Source: Pseudomonadales bacterium
Lineage (GTDB): Bacteria > Pseudomonadota > Gammaproteobacteria > Pseudomonadales > Halieaceae
Direction of reading: 5' to 3'
Length of the DNA: 64,000 nucleotides
Assembly (NCBI GenBank): GCA_024234815.1
Contig: JACKNO010000004.1
Location: 62,001-126,000, forward strand
The notes below the pieces were generated by a model. That model was not told where the DNA came from. It made no database searches and was given only the letters and a program-made list of their open reading frames with translations. The translations under genes were made by a program, and so were the position numbers. Below, piece by piece: positions 8,196-17,151 of the stretch. Numbering within the stretch: the first letter of the stretch is position 1; every line of letters starts with the position of its first letter.

Positions 8196-9923
8196 ATGCA
8201 AAAACTGATTCGCCGGCGCGAGCCTGTCCCCGCCCCAGCGCTGACCGGTGAACTGGACAAACCCCTGCTGGCACGTATCTATTCCGCCAGAGGTATTCTC
8301 GTACCCTCGGAACTGGATCTCAGCCTCGCGCGATTGTTGCCGCCGGAGCAATTGAAGAATGCCGATCGCGCCGCGACGATGCTGGCGGATGCGATTGCCG
8401 CGGGCAGCAAACTCCTGGTAATCGGTGACTTCGACGCCGATGGGGCAACCAGCACCGCCCTGGCGGTAGCCGTCCTGAGGCAGTTTGGCGCCGAGCGGGT
8501 CGACTACCTCGTTCCCAACCGCTTCGACTATGGCTATGGCCTTACCCCGGAAATTGTCGAACTGGCCGCTACCCGCGAACCGGACATGATCATTACGGTG
8601 GACAACGGCATCTCCTCGCTGCGAGGCGTGGCGGCGGCCAGGGAGCGGGGTATCGCAACCCTGATCACGGATCACCACCTGGCGGGGCGCGAGTTGCCCG
8701 AGGCGGACGTCATCGTCAATCCCAACCAGCCGGGTTGCGACTTTCCCAGCAAGAACCTCGCCGGCGTGGGCGTGATTTTCTACGTGATGCTCGCCCTGCG
8801 CGCCGAGCTGCGGCGGCGCGGCTGGTTCAATCAAGGTGAGGAACCGAATCTCGGCCATTACACGGACCTGGTTGCGCTCGGCACTGTTGCAGACGTGGTG
8901 CCGCTGGATTACAACAACCGGATCCTGGTGGCCGCCGGGCTGCAGCGTATGCAGGCCGGTGTGGCCCGCCCCGGTATCCGGGCCCTTCTGGAAGTAGCGT
9001 CCAGGGATTATCGCACTGTAGTGGCCTCAGACCTGGGTTTCGCGGTGGGGCCGCGCATCAATGCGGCGGGCAGGCTGGACGACATGTCGATTGGTATCGA
9101 GTGCCTGCTGAGCGCGGACCCCGCGCGGGCGGCGGCGCTGGCGATGCAGTTACATCAACTCAACCAGGACAGGCGCGTTATAGAAAGTGGCATGCAGGAT
9201 GAAGCCCTGCAGGCGCTTGCCCAGCTTGATCTCGGGGAGCAGGGGACCCCCCCGGTGGCGATGACCCTGTACCAGGGCGGCTGGCACCAGGGGGTCATCG
9301 GTATCCTGGCCTCACGTATCAAGGACCGACTGCACCGACCCACTATCGCCTTTGCCGATGGCGACCCGGGACAGATCAAGGGCTCGGCCCGCTCCATTCC
9401 GGGTATTCACATTCGCGATATTCTCGACGCCGTTGCGGTGCGTCACCCCGGTCTGATCAGCAAGTTTGGTGGCCACGCCATGGCGGCGGGTCTCAGCCTT
9501 GCACGGGATGACTACGAGGCGTTCGCCGGGGCGTTTGTGGAAGAGGTCGCGCGCCATGCGGACGATGTGGAATTACAGGCGGTGATCGAATCCGATGGGG
9601 CCCTGGAAGAGGCAGAGTTTGACCTCGAACTTGCCAATACCCTGCGCTTTGCCGGGCCCTGGGGCCAGCATTTTCCGGAACCGCTTTTCGACGGTGTTTT
9701 CCGCATTGTCAGTCAGCGCCTCGTCGGCGAGAAACACCTTAAGCTGGTGCTGCTTCCGCTCAACGGCTCGGTGCTGCTGGACGCCATCGCCTTCAATGTA
9801 GACCTGGATATCTGGCCCCAGGAGTCTATAGAAACGGTGGAAATAGCCTATCGGCTCGATGTTAACGAGTATCGGGGCAAACGTTCGCTGCAATTGATGA
9901 TCGAGCATCTAACCCCTCGTTGA
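8196..9923 (+). CDS. recJ: Single-stranded-DNA-specific exonuclease RecJ
   Basis: DHH-family 5'-3' ssDNA exonuclease acting in RecF-pathway recombination and mismatch repair. It is 575 residues, the family length. The DHH motifs are clear: D78-F-D80-A-D82-G, VDNGISS and D159-H160-H161. The DHHA1 part carries SGRAINAAGR-like GPRINAAGRLDDMS and KFGGHAMAAGLSL, and a C-terminal OB fold follows. No good Shine-Dalgarno is visible at ATG 8196. Confidence 0.95.
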   Translation: MQKLIRRREPVPAPALTGELDKPLLARIYSARGILVPSELDLSLARLLPPEQLKNADRAATMLADAIAAGSKLLVIGDFDADGATSTALAVAVLRQFGAERVDYLVPNRFDYGYGLTPEIVELAATREPDMIITVDNGISSLRGVAAARERGIATLITDHHLAGRELPEADVIVNPNQPGCDFPSKNLAGVGVIFYVMLALRAELRRRGWFNQGEEPNLGHYTDLVALGTVADVVPLDYNNRILVAAGLQRMQAGVARPGIRALLEVASRDYRTVVASDLGFAVGPRINAAGRLDDMSIGIECLLSADPARAAALAMQLHQLNQDRRVIESGMQDEALQALAQLDLGEQGTPPVAMTLYQGGWHQGVIGILASRIKDRLHRPTIAFADGDPGQIKGSARSIPGIHIRDILDAVAVRHPGLISKFGGHAMAAGLSLARDDYEAFAGAFVEEVARHADDVELQAVIESDGALEEAEFDLELANTLRFAGPWGQHFPEPLFDGVFRIVSQRLVGEKHLKLVLLPLNGSVLLDAIAFNVDLDIWPQESIETVEIAYRLDVNEYRGKRSLQLMIEHLTPR

Positions 9924-10077
9924 GAATCGAGTTCCTTGCCGGGACCTGTCCCGGTATCGGGTCTTTCAGCTGCACAGCCGGCATCACAGTGGGCTGGGGT
10001 ATCCTGTCTCCAGAGTTTTCCCAACCATCCGGAGCCGTTGATATTTCAAGAGAGTATGGCGCAGCTGAAATCACCCC

Positions 10078-10108
10078 TTGACCTTACAGTTAGTGGAAGG
10101 TTTAGAGT
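10078..10108 (+). promoter_or_regulatory. MerR/CueR-type promoter with 19-bp spacer
   Basis: TTGACC (10078-10083) and TAGAGT (10103-10108) are separated by 19 bp, the overlong spacer typical of MerR-family promoters. The spacer edges carry the inverted repeat ACCTT (10081-10085) and AAGGT (10097-10101), as in CueR boxes. It lies 27 bp before the CueR-like gene, so the regulator probably controls its own operon, including the permease. Confidence 0.8.
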
Positions 10109-10134
10109 AGGCTTCACAGTCAGAGGAGGTGCCC

Positions 10135-10539
10135 ATGAATATTTCACAAGCGGCCCGTCAAAGCGGATTGAGTGCCAAAACCATCCGCTATTATGAAGAC
10201 ATAGAACTGATCGCGCCCGCTGCCAGGAGCGACAATGGCTATCGCCAGTACGACGCGAAGTCCCTGGAGGAGTTGCGCTTTCTCGCCCGCGCCCGGGACG
10301 TGGGTTTTGACCTTGAGGAAAGCCGCCAACTACTGGATTTACGCCGCGACAACTCCCGCCAGAGTCGGCATGCCCGCGACCTGGTGATGGAAAAAAGCCA
10401 GAAACTGCAAACACGTATCGAGCAACTGCTGTCCATGCAGCGGGAACTGTTGGTGATGGCCAGTCGCTGCAAAGGCGACGAGGGGCCAGACTGCGCGATA
10501 CTTGAGGACCTCTCCGCGGGGCAGGCGGGTGAGTCATGA
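10135..10539 (+). CDS. MerR-family regulator, CueR-like Cu(I)/Ag(I) sensor
   Basis: Transcription activator of 134 residues with an N-terminal winged HTH (ISQAARQSGLSAKTIRYYED), a long dimerisation helix and a metal loop. The loop has C112 and C120 (C-x7-C), and S77 is present at the position that marks monovalent-metal sensors; these numbers coincide with E. coli CueR. An excellent AGAGGAGG at 10122-10129 sets ATG 10135. Its stop overlaps the permease start (ATGA). It differs from a standard cueR locus because no copA or cueO is nearby. Confidence 0.85.
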   Translation: MNISQAARQSGLSAKTIRYYEDIELIAPAARSDNGYRQYDAKSLEELRFLARARDVGFDLEESRQLLDLRRDNSRQSRHARDLVMEKSQKLQTRIEQLLSMQRELLVMASRCKGDEGPDCAILEDLSAGQAGES

Positions 10540-11750
10540 ACCAACCCGGGCACGAAATGGCCGGTATGCCCTCCCGGGCGGCTGACGGTTGCTGCTCACA
10601 TACCGCGGCGTCCTCACCACCCGTACCGTCCTGCCATGCGCCTGCTGCGGCATCGGACGATTGCTGCGCGGGCGCGGGAAGCGCCGACGTCGCCGGTATC
10701 GGCAAGGAAAGCGGCGGCGCGGACAATTGTTGTGAAACCCCTGCCCGTCGCGACTATTTTCTCTGGGCCTGTCTGGCCATTGTCGCTGTTGCCTACCCTG
10801 TCGGCGCGTTTATGCGCCACGACCACGACTCGATTCCGGGCATTTTCACTGGCGGCATCTTCGAACTGTTCAACCAGATGTGGTGGGGAATCGTTATCGG
10901 CATTGTGTTTGTCGGGATACTGGGGCGCATGCCGCGTGAACTGGTGATGGGCCTGCTGGGGCGCGATGGCGGCTTGAGGGGCATGCTGCGCGCCACCCTG
11001 GCCGGGGTGTTCCTGGACTTGTGCAGCCACGGAATCCTGGCGGTAGGTATGAAACTCTACGAGCGCGGCGCCAGCGTGGGCCAGGTCATGGCCTTTCTGT
11101 TGGCCAGTCCCTGGAACTCGTTTTCGCTGACGCTGATCCTGTTCGGCTTGATTGGTGTGAGCTGGACCCTGTTGTTTATCCTGCTGTCGCTGGTGATCGG
11201 TATTGTCACCGGCCTGATTTTCGACTTACTGGTGAGGCGCGGCCAGCTGCCCCCTAACCCCTGGCAGGAGCAACTGGGTGAACCCCAGCCGCTGGCGCAG
11301 CTGTGGCAGGAATTTCGCCAGAGCGTGCGTTTTTCGCTGAGCGGCAGCGCCGATATTCTGCGGGAGGGCTTCGCCGGTGCCCGGGTGGTCATCCGCTGGT
11401 CGATGTTCGGCCTGATCCTCGCCGGCCTCATCCGCGCGTTTATGCCGGAGGAGGCTTTTGCCACCTGGTTTGGCGCTACCATGGGCGGGCTCTGGCTTAC
11501 CCTGCTGGCCACCACGGTGATTGAAGTGTGCTCTGAAAGCTCGACACCCATCGCCGCCGATCTCATGAACCGGGCCGGCGCACCGGGCAACAGCTTTACT
11601 TTCCTGATGGCGGGCGTGGCGACCGACTACACGGAGGTGATGTCCATCCGGGATACCACCCGGTCCTGGAAAATCGCCCTGTTTTTGCCGCTGGTGACGG
11701 TGCCACAGGTTATCCTGATCGGGGCGGTGCTGAATCTGTTCGGGACATAA
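10536..11750 (+). CDS. Predicted permease (COG0701/DUF318 type) with Cys-rich N terminus
   Basis: Inner-membrane protein of 404 residues, about 8-10 transmembrane segments. The N-terminal ~70 residues are soluble and rich in metal ligands: CC at 19-20, 43-44 and 65-66, C33-H34, H6 and H22. The membrane part carries LASPWNSFSLTLIL and EVCSESSTPIAADL, typical of the permease family that includes the ArsP arsenical exporters. It overlaps the CueR-like gene by 4 bp, so the pair should respond to one metal. Copper or silver efflux is inferred from context; organoarsenical export is the alternative. Confidence 0.75.
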   Translation: MNQPGHEMAGMPSRAADGCCSHTAASSPPVPSCHAPAAASDDCCAGAGSADVAGIGKESGGADNCCETPARRDYFLWACLAIVAVAYPVGAFMRHDHDSIPGIFTGGIFELFNQMWWGIVIGIVFVGILGRMPRELVMGLLGRDGGLRGMLRATLAGVFLDLCSHGILAVGMKLYERGASVGQVMAFLLASPWNSFSLTLILFGLIGVSWTLLFILLSLVIGIVTGLIFDLLVRRGQLPPNPWQEQLGEPQPLAQLWQEFRQSVRFSLSGSADILREGFAGARVVIRWSMFGLILAGLIRAFMPEEAFATWFGATMGGLWLTLLATTVIEVCSESSTPIAADLMNRAGAPGNSFTFLMAGVATDYTEVMSIRDTTRSWKIALFLPLVTVPQVILIGAVLNLFGT

Positions 11751-11861
11751 GCCGATGAAACCCTGTGCCCGGGCACAACCGGGCCGGACACCAATTCATT
11801 TCCGCTCGCAATATTGGTAAGATGCGCCCCCTTTTGCACAACCTACACAACTGGTTACCCC

Positions 11862-12960
11862 ATGCTAGAGATCAATCCGCTGGTACAGACACTGAAAGAC
11901 ATCGAAGCGCGTACCGACGTGCTCAGGGGGTATCTTTGACTTCGATCTCAGCAAGGAACGCCTCGCGGAAGTAGAACTGGAACTGGCGGAGCCCAGTGTC
12001 TGGGACGACCCCAAGCGCGCCCAGGAGCTGGGACGCGAACGCTCGGCACTGGAGGGCGTGGTTCATACTATCGAGCAACTTACCCGGGGCGCGGCGGATG
12101 CGGGCGATCTGCTCGAGCTGGCGGCTGCCGAGGACGACACCGATACGGTATCTGAAGTAGAGAAGGAAATTGACAGCCTGGTAGCGCTGCTCGAACAGCT
12201 GGAATTCCGGCGTATGTTCAGCGGCGAAATGGATATCAACAACGCCTATCTCGATATACAGTCCGGCTCCGGCGGTACAGAGGCCCAGGACTGGGCGGAG
12301 ATGATGTTGCGCATGTACCTGCGCTGGGGCGAAGCCCACAATTTCAAGACCGAGTTGATCGAGGCGTCCGCCGGAGACGTGGCGGGAATCAAGAGCGCCA
12401 CCATTCACTTCGAGGGCGAGTACGCCTTTGGCTGGCTGCGCACCGAGACCGGCGTACATCGCCTGGTTCGAAAGTCGCCTTTCGATTCGGGCAATCGTCG
12501 CCATACATCCTTCTCCTCGGTATTCGTCTCGCCGGAAATCGATGAGAACATCGAGATAGACATCAACCCCGCCGACCTGAGAACGGACACATATCGCGCG
12601 AGTGGCGCGGGCGGGCAGCACGTAAACAAGACGGATTCGGCGGTGCGCATCACGCACAAGCCCAGTGGCGTGGTTGTGCAGTGCCAGACGGAGCGCTCCC
12701 AGCACCAGAACCGGGACAACGCCATGAAATTGCTGCGGGCCAAGCTCTACGAACTTGAGATTCACCGCCGCGGCGAAGAGAAGCAGGCGATGGAGGACAG
12801 CAAGGCGGATATTGGCTGGGGCAGCCAGATTCGTTCCTACGTGCTGGATCAGTCGCGCATTAAAGATCTTCGCACTGGCGTGGAAACCAGTAATACCCAG
12901 GCCGTTCTTGACGGTGATATCGACCAGTTTATCGAGGCGTCGCTGAAGAGCGGGCTGTAA
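11862..12960 (+). CDS. prfB: Peptide chain release factor 2 (programmed +1 frameshift)
   Basis: RF2 terminates translation at UGA and UAA. The gene reads 11862-11936, then shifts +1 past T11937 and continues 11938-12960 to give 365 residues, the E. coli length. The discriminator tripeptide SPF is at 205-207 and the peptidyl-hydrolysis motif GGQ at 250-252. Frame 0 ends at UGA 11937-11939, so low RF2 favours the shift and RF2 autoregulates. A caller ignoring the shift would start it at GTG 12058. lysS follows by 12 nt, the common prfB-lysS pair. Confidence 0.97.
11926..11940 (+). promoter_or_regulatory. RF2 programmed-frameshift site
   Basis: The element reads AGGGGG TAT CTT TGA C. The internal Shine-Dalgarno (AGGGGG) lies just before the slippery CTT codon (11934-11936) and the in-frame UGA (11937-11939) followed by C. 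This is the classical prfB autoregulatory site. Confidence 0.97.
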
Positions 12961-12972
12961 GCGAGAAAGCAC

Positions 12973-14469
12973 ATGAGTGAGCAGGAACAGTCGGCAGACA
13001 GCCGCCAGGACGAGAACAAACTCATCGCCGAGCGACGCGGAAAGCTCGGCCAGCTGCGGGAAAAACGCAACGCTTTCCCCAATGATTTCAGGCGCACCGC
13101 CATGGCGGATCACCTGCAGCGGGAATATGGCGATTCCACGAAGGCAGAGCTGGAAGAGGCGAACAAGCTGTATGCGGTGGCCGGCAGGCTGATTCGCAAT
13201 CGCGGTGCCTTCCTGCTCATCCAGGATGGCAGTGCACAGATCCAGCTATATGTGGACCGCAAGGGGCTGGATGAAGAGGCGTTGGCGGAGATCAAGAGCT
13301 GGGATCTGGGCGATATCGTCGCGGCCAGTGGCCCGATTCAGAAATCCGGCAAGGGCGACCTGTACATCAATATGCGCGAGGCGCGACTATTGACCAAGGC
13401 CCTGCGCCCGCTGCCCGACAAGTACCACGGTCTGGCCGACCAGGAACTGCGCTACCGCCAGCGCTATGTCGATCTCATCGTCAATCCCGAGTCCCGCGAG
13501 GTGTTCCGCACCCGTTCCAGGATTATCGCTTTTATTCGCGATTACATGAGTGAAGCGGGTTTCATGGAGGTCGAGACCCCGATGATGCAGGTGATTCCCG
13601 GCGGCGCCGCGGCCAAGCCGTTTGTAACCCATCACAATGCCCTGGACCAGGATATGTATCTGCGGATTGCGCCGGAACTCTACCTGAAGCGATTGGTGGT
13701 CGGCGGCTTCGAGCGGGTATTCGAGATAAATCGCAGCTTTCGCAATGAGGGGCTTTCCACCCGGCACAACCCCGAATTCACCATGCTGGAGTATTACTGG
13801 GCATACGCGGATTACAGGGATGCCATGGACCTCACGGAAGATATGTTGCGCAAGCTGACGCTGCAGGTGCTGGGCGACACGACCGTGCAGTACCAGGGTG
13901 GCAGCTACGATTTTTCCCGGCCCTTCAGGCGGATTTCGGTATTTGATTCGATTCTGGCCTATAACGACCATATCAGCGCCGGGGAACTGGCCGATGAGTC
14001 CGCGGCCCGTGCCGTAGCCGGCAAACTTGGTATCCCCCTGAAAGACAGCTGGGGGCTCGGCAAGGTGCAGATCGAGATATTCGAAAAGACGGTGGAGCAC
14101 TTGTTGGACCAGCCCACCTTCATCACGGCGTATCCCACCGAGGTTTCGCCACTGGCGCGCCGCAGTGACGCAGACCCGTTTGTGACGGACCGCTTTGAGT
14201 TCTTCGTCGGCGGGCGGGAGCTTGCCAATGGTTTTTCCGAGCTCAATGACGCCGAGGACCAGGCCCAGCGATTTCTGGACCAGGTCGCGGAGAAGGACGC
14301 CGGCGACGAGGAGGCCATGCACTACGACCACGATTACATTCGCGCGCTGGAATATGGCATGCCGCCCACAGCGGGCGAGGGTATTGGCATTGACCGGCTG
14401 GTGATGCTGCTGACGGACTCACCCTCCATTCGCGATGTCCTACTGTTTCCCCATATGCGGCCTGAGTAG
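12973..14469 (+). CDS. lysS: Lysyl-tRNA synthetase, class II
   Basis: Charges tRNA-Lys. It is 498 residues with an N-terminal OB-fold anticodon-binding domain (VAGRLIRNRGAFLLIQDGS) and a class II catalytic core: motif 2 FRNEGLSTRHNPEFTMLEYYWAY and motif 3 GEGIGIDRLVMLL. It probably shares a transcript with prfB. Confidence 0.97.
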   Translation: MSEQEQSADSRQDENKLIAERRGKLGQLREKRNAFPNDFRRTAMADHLQREYGDSTKAELEEANKLYAVAGRLIRNRGAFLLIQDGSAQIQLYVDRKGLDEEALAEIKSWDLGDIVAASGPIQKSGKGDLYINMREARLLTKALRPLPDKYHGLADQELRYRQRYVDLIVNPESREVFRTRSRIIAFIRDYMSEAGFMEVETPMMQVIPGGAAAKPFVTHHNALDQDMYLRIAPELYLKRLVVGGFERVFEINRSFRNEGLSTRHNPEFTMLEYYWAYADYRDAMDLTEDMLRKLTLQVLGDTTVQYQGGSYDFSRPFRRISVFDSILAYNDHISAGELADESAARAVAGKLGIPLKDSWGLGKVQIEIFEKTVEHLLDQPTFITAYPTEVSPLARRSDADPFVTDRFEFFVGGRELANGFSELNDAEDQAQRFLDQVAEKDAGDEEAMHYDHDYIRALEYGMPPTAGEGIGIDRLVMLLTDSPSIRDVLLFPHMRPE

Positions 14470-14619
14470 CACGGCTACAGCCCGGGTCTCGCCGCTCCGG
14501 GCCCGTATTGGGGAGATTCAGGCGAAAAGATTGTTCGGACGCCATAACAGTACCCGCGCTTCTCGCATCGCGCTAAGTGGGCTAAACTGGCCACTTGACT
14601 ATCGGACGGGATCAGAAAT

Positions 14620-15252
14620 TTGCAATCCACTGGCAGTAAGCTTACCGCGCCTGTCGTTCTGGCTTTGTTGCTACAGGCCTGTGTAGCGGCGCCTCCAGTG
14701 CCGGAAACGGCTGCCTCCCCGAACGTGGTTGCCGAACCCGCTCCCGAAAAACAGGCCGCCACGCGCTCCCCCGACGATGTTCCGGAACTGACACTCAGCC
14801 TGCCCGCACCAGGCAATTGCGACTGCAGCACAGCGCCCGCTCCCGACTACACATTTCTGGAAAAGGGCTACCGCGCCCTGCTCGATGGCGAATACGATGA
14901 CGCGATGCAGCATTTCCAGCGTTACCACAGGCTGGAAACATCGCCGCGGGCTGATCTTGAAGCCGGTATTGCCATAGCCTATGTTCAGATGCTGCCGCGC
15001 AGCTCTTTTTATGACCCGCAGGTTGCGCGCAGCTCGTTCAAGGTGCTGCGCGAGAAGAATGCCAAGAAACTGAGAGTGCATGACTACACGCGCCTGATGC
15101 GTCAGTCCCTGATAAACCTGCTTGAGCTGCAAAGCGATATCGATGAGCTCAAGGCCCGTAACATAACGCTCAAGGATGACCTCAAGAAGCGCGAGGAAGC
15201 GCTCAAGCGCTTGCGGGACCTGACCCTGAATCAGAAGCCAGCCGCACAGTAA
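14620..15252 (+). CDS. Putative lipoprotein with TPR-like region
   Basis: Protein of 210 residues with no function I recognise. A TTG start gives a short hydrophobic leader ending in a lipobox-like LLLQAC (Cys about residue 21), then a Pro/Ala-rich linker, a TPR-like helical pair (YRALLDGEYDDAMQHFQRYHRLE) and a C-terminal coiled coil (LQSDIDELKARNITLKDDLKKREEALKRL). Its 3' end overlaps the convergent histidine kinase gene by 50 bp, which suggests a link with that cluster. The lipoprotein call depends on the TTG start, which has no strong Shine-Dalgarno. Confidence 0.6.
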   Translation: MQSTGSKLTAPVVLALLLQACVAAPPVPETAASPNVVAEPAPEKQAATRSPDDVPELTLSLPAPGNCDCSTAPAPDYTFLEKGYRALLDGEYDDAMQHFQRYHRLETSPRADLEAGIAIAYVQMLPRSSFYDPQVARSSFKVLREKNAKKLRVHDYTRLMRQSLINLLELQSDIDELKARNITLKDDLKKREEALKRLRDLTLNQKPAAQ

Positions 15253-16732
15253 AGGTCGAACCTTTGCCGGGCACGCTTTTGACTTTAATTCCCCCCCCCA
15301 TCAGCTCGCAGTAATCGCGACAGATGGCCAGGCCGAGACCGGTGCCGCCATAGTTGGCGCTGGTAGAGGTTTCCGCCTGGACGAAAGCATCGAATATTCG
15401 GCCCTGTTGCTCGCGCGTCATGCCGATGCCGGTATCCGTCACTGAAATTTCCACGCCCCCTTCCGGCAGCGGCAGGGCTCGGGCTTTCAGCGTGATCGTG
15501 CCCTCATGGGTGAACTTGCAGGCATTGCTGAGCAGGTTGGTAAATATCTGGCGGAATTTCGCCGCATCGTTATGTAATACCGGTAAATCCTCCATATCCG
15601 GAACAACGAGTTCATTGTTGTTGTCGCGCAGCAGCGGGGCCAGGGAGTCGCAAACCTGCGCGAGGATTTGCCCGGGATGAAAGTCCTCGGTGTTTAGCGC
15701 CATCTTGCCGGTTTCGATCTTGGACAGGTCCAGGATGTCATTTATCAGGGCCAACAAATCCTTGCCTGAACGGATGATCTTCTCCAGGTCGAGCTGGAAC
15801 TGGCCGCGGTTGATGTCGAGTCCGTCGGCCAGCTCGTCGTGCAGCATTTCGCTGTAGCCGATAATGCCGTTCAGCGGCGTGCGCAATTCGTGGCTGACAT
15901 TGGCGAGGAACATGCTTTTGGCTGCACTCGCCTCATCGGCGGCATCCCTGGCGTTGCTCACGTCTTCCATGGCGTTGCGTAACTTGTCGGACATTTCGTT
16001 GAAAGCGTTCGCGAGGTCTCCCAGCTCGCCACTGTCCTCGATATTGTCTATGCGGTAGTTGAGGTCTCCGCTACCGATGCGCTGGGTGCCTGTTTTCAGG
16101 CGCTTGAGTGATTTGTTGGTGTATCGCACCAGGAAGAAGCCCAGCGTGGCGGTCAGAAAAATTGAAGCGAAGAAGCCGATCACAGTGATGCGGTCGGTGA
16201 GCGCAATAGTGCGGTCTATAATATTGGCGCGTTGTACCGCAATGAAGGCCTGTCGCTGTTCCAGTTCCTTCAGGCGCTGGCTGGTCTCGAGGTAGGGCAG
16301 GGGATCTTCCATATCCACCTTGTAGTCCAGGTCATTGTAATTCCGGTAGAAAGCCAACCAGCCCTCGAGCAGCACGATACTGCTTTGCCAGAGTTTCTGG
16401 TAGTGGGCCCGGGTAACATCGTGGCTCAGTTCCCCCAGCTCCACGATCTTGCTGCTGATCTCCTGCAGTTCTCCCTGGGCCTGGGAGAGTTCTTCCGGCT
16501 CCAGCCGGTCCTCCGTGGTATCGCGTAGGGTGGACAGAACCAGGATTTGCTGGCGTTGGTCACTGAGAAGCTGTTCCACTTCGGTGGATAGCTGGGCCGC
16601 GTTGACCGAGCTGCGATAGGAAATCATGCTCTCGTTACGAGCGTAGCTGCCCCAGAAATGCGTGCCCACGTTCACCGCGAACAGGATAAGGATAGTGACT
16701 AGCGAAAGGGTTAGTCGGCGGCGCAGGCTCAT
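15203..16732 (-). CDS. Membrane sensor histidine kinase
   Basis: Inner-membrane kinase of 509 residues. Order: TM1 (LTLSLVTILILFAVNVGTHF), a ~150-residue periplasmic helical sensor, TM2 (ITVIGFFASIFLTATLGFFL), HAMP linker, HisKA with phospho-acceptor H281 (FLANVSHELRTPLNGIIGY) and HATPase_c (TNLLSNACKF, VTDTGIGM, GGTGLGLAI). The start overlaps the preceding receiver-protein stop by 4 bp, so the two genes are coupled. The sensed signal is unknown. Confidence 0.9.
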   Translation of the reverse strand: MSLRRRLTLSLVTILILFAVNVGTHFWGSYARNESMISYRSSVNAAQLSTEVEQLLSDQRQQILVLSTLRDTTEDRLEPEELSQAQGELQEISSKIVELGELSHDVTRAHYQKLWQSSIVLLEGWLAFYRNYNDLDYKVDMEDPLPYLETSQRLKELEQRQAFIAVQRANIIDRTIALTDRITVIGFFASIFLTATLGFFLVRYTNKSLKRLKTGTQRIGSGDLNYRIDNIEDSGELGDLANAFNEMSDKLRNAMEDVSNARDAADEASAAKSMFLANVSHELRTPLNGIIGYSEMLHDELADGLDINRGQFQLDLEKIIRSGKDLLALINDILDLSKIETGKMALNTEDFHPGQILAQVCDSLAPLLRDNNNELVVPDMEDLPVLHNDAAKFRQIFTNLLSNACKFTHEGTITLKARALPLPEGGVEISVTDTGIGMTREQQGRIFDAFVQAETSTSANYGGTGLGLAICRDYCELMGGGIKVKSVPGKGSTFTVRLASDSGSGPASA

Positions 16733-17151
16733 GAAGGGGTGAGCTTCCCGATTTTGCGCAGCAGTTCGGGGAAGTCCACGGGTTTGGTGGCATAGTCGTC
16801 ACAGCCTGCCTGCAGTGCCTTGCGTCGGTCCTCCTCCATGGCGTGGGCGGTGAGCGCGATGATCGGGATTTGGCTGATGCGCTCGTCCTGCCGCGCCATG
16901 CGGCAGGCGGTCCACCCATCCAGTACTGGCAGGCTCATATCCATCAGCACCACCGAGGGCTGCTCGCTTATCATCAGGTCCAGCGCCTCCTGCCCGTCAC
17001 AGGCGGTGATTATCTCGAGGCCGGCCCGTTTCAGTCGGCGCACCAGCATCTCCCGATTGAGCTCGTTATCCTCCACCAGCAGAATAGGCCTGTTGCTCAC
17101 CTGGCCACCACTGCCGCAATCTGATAAACAGCCAGTGGGTCGCTCATGCAT
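16729..17151 (-). CDS. Single-domain response regulator
   Basis: Stand-alone CheY-like receiver of 140 residues with no output domain. It has the acidic pair in VEDNE, phospho-acceptor D71 in VVLMDMSLPVLDGW, T in ALTAHAM and K in TKPVDF. ATG 17151 is chosen because GGGAG lies seven bases upstream and it overlaps the cyclase stop; a GTG at 17100 just before SNRPILLVED is an alternative. It probably relays phosphate between the adjacent kinase and the cyclase fusion. Confidence 0.85.
   Translation of the reverse strand: MHERPTGCLSDCGSGGQVSNRPILLVEDNELNREMLVRRLKRAGLEIITACDGQEALDLMISEQPSVVLMDMSLPVLDGWTACRMARQDERISQIPIIALTAHAMEEDRRKALQAGCDDYATKPVDFPELLRKIGKLTPS

Noticed and set aside
11923..13113. 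Minus-strand open frame of 396 codons opposite prfB/lysS
   Set aside because: Antisense to conserved genes with no recognisable domain.
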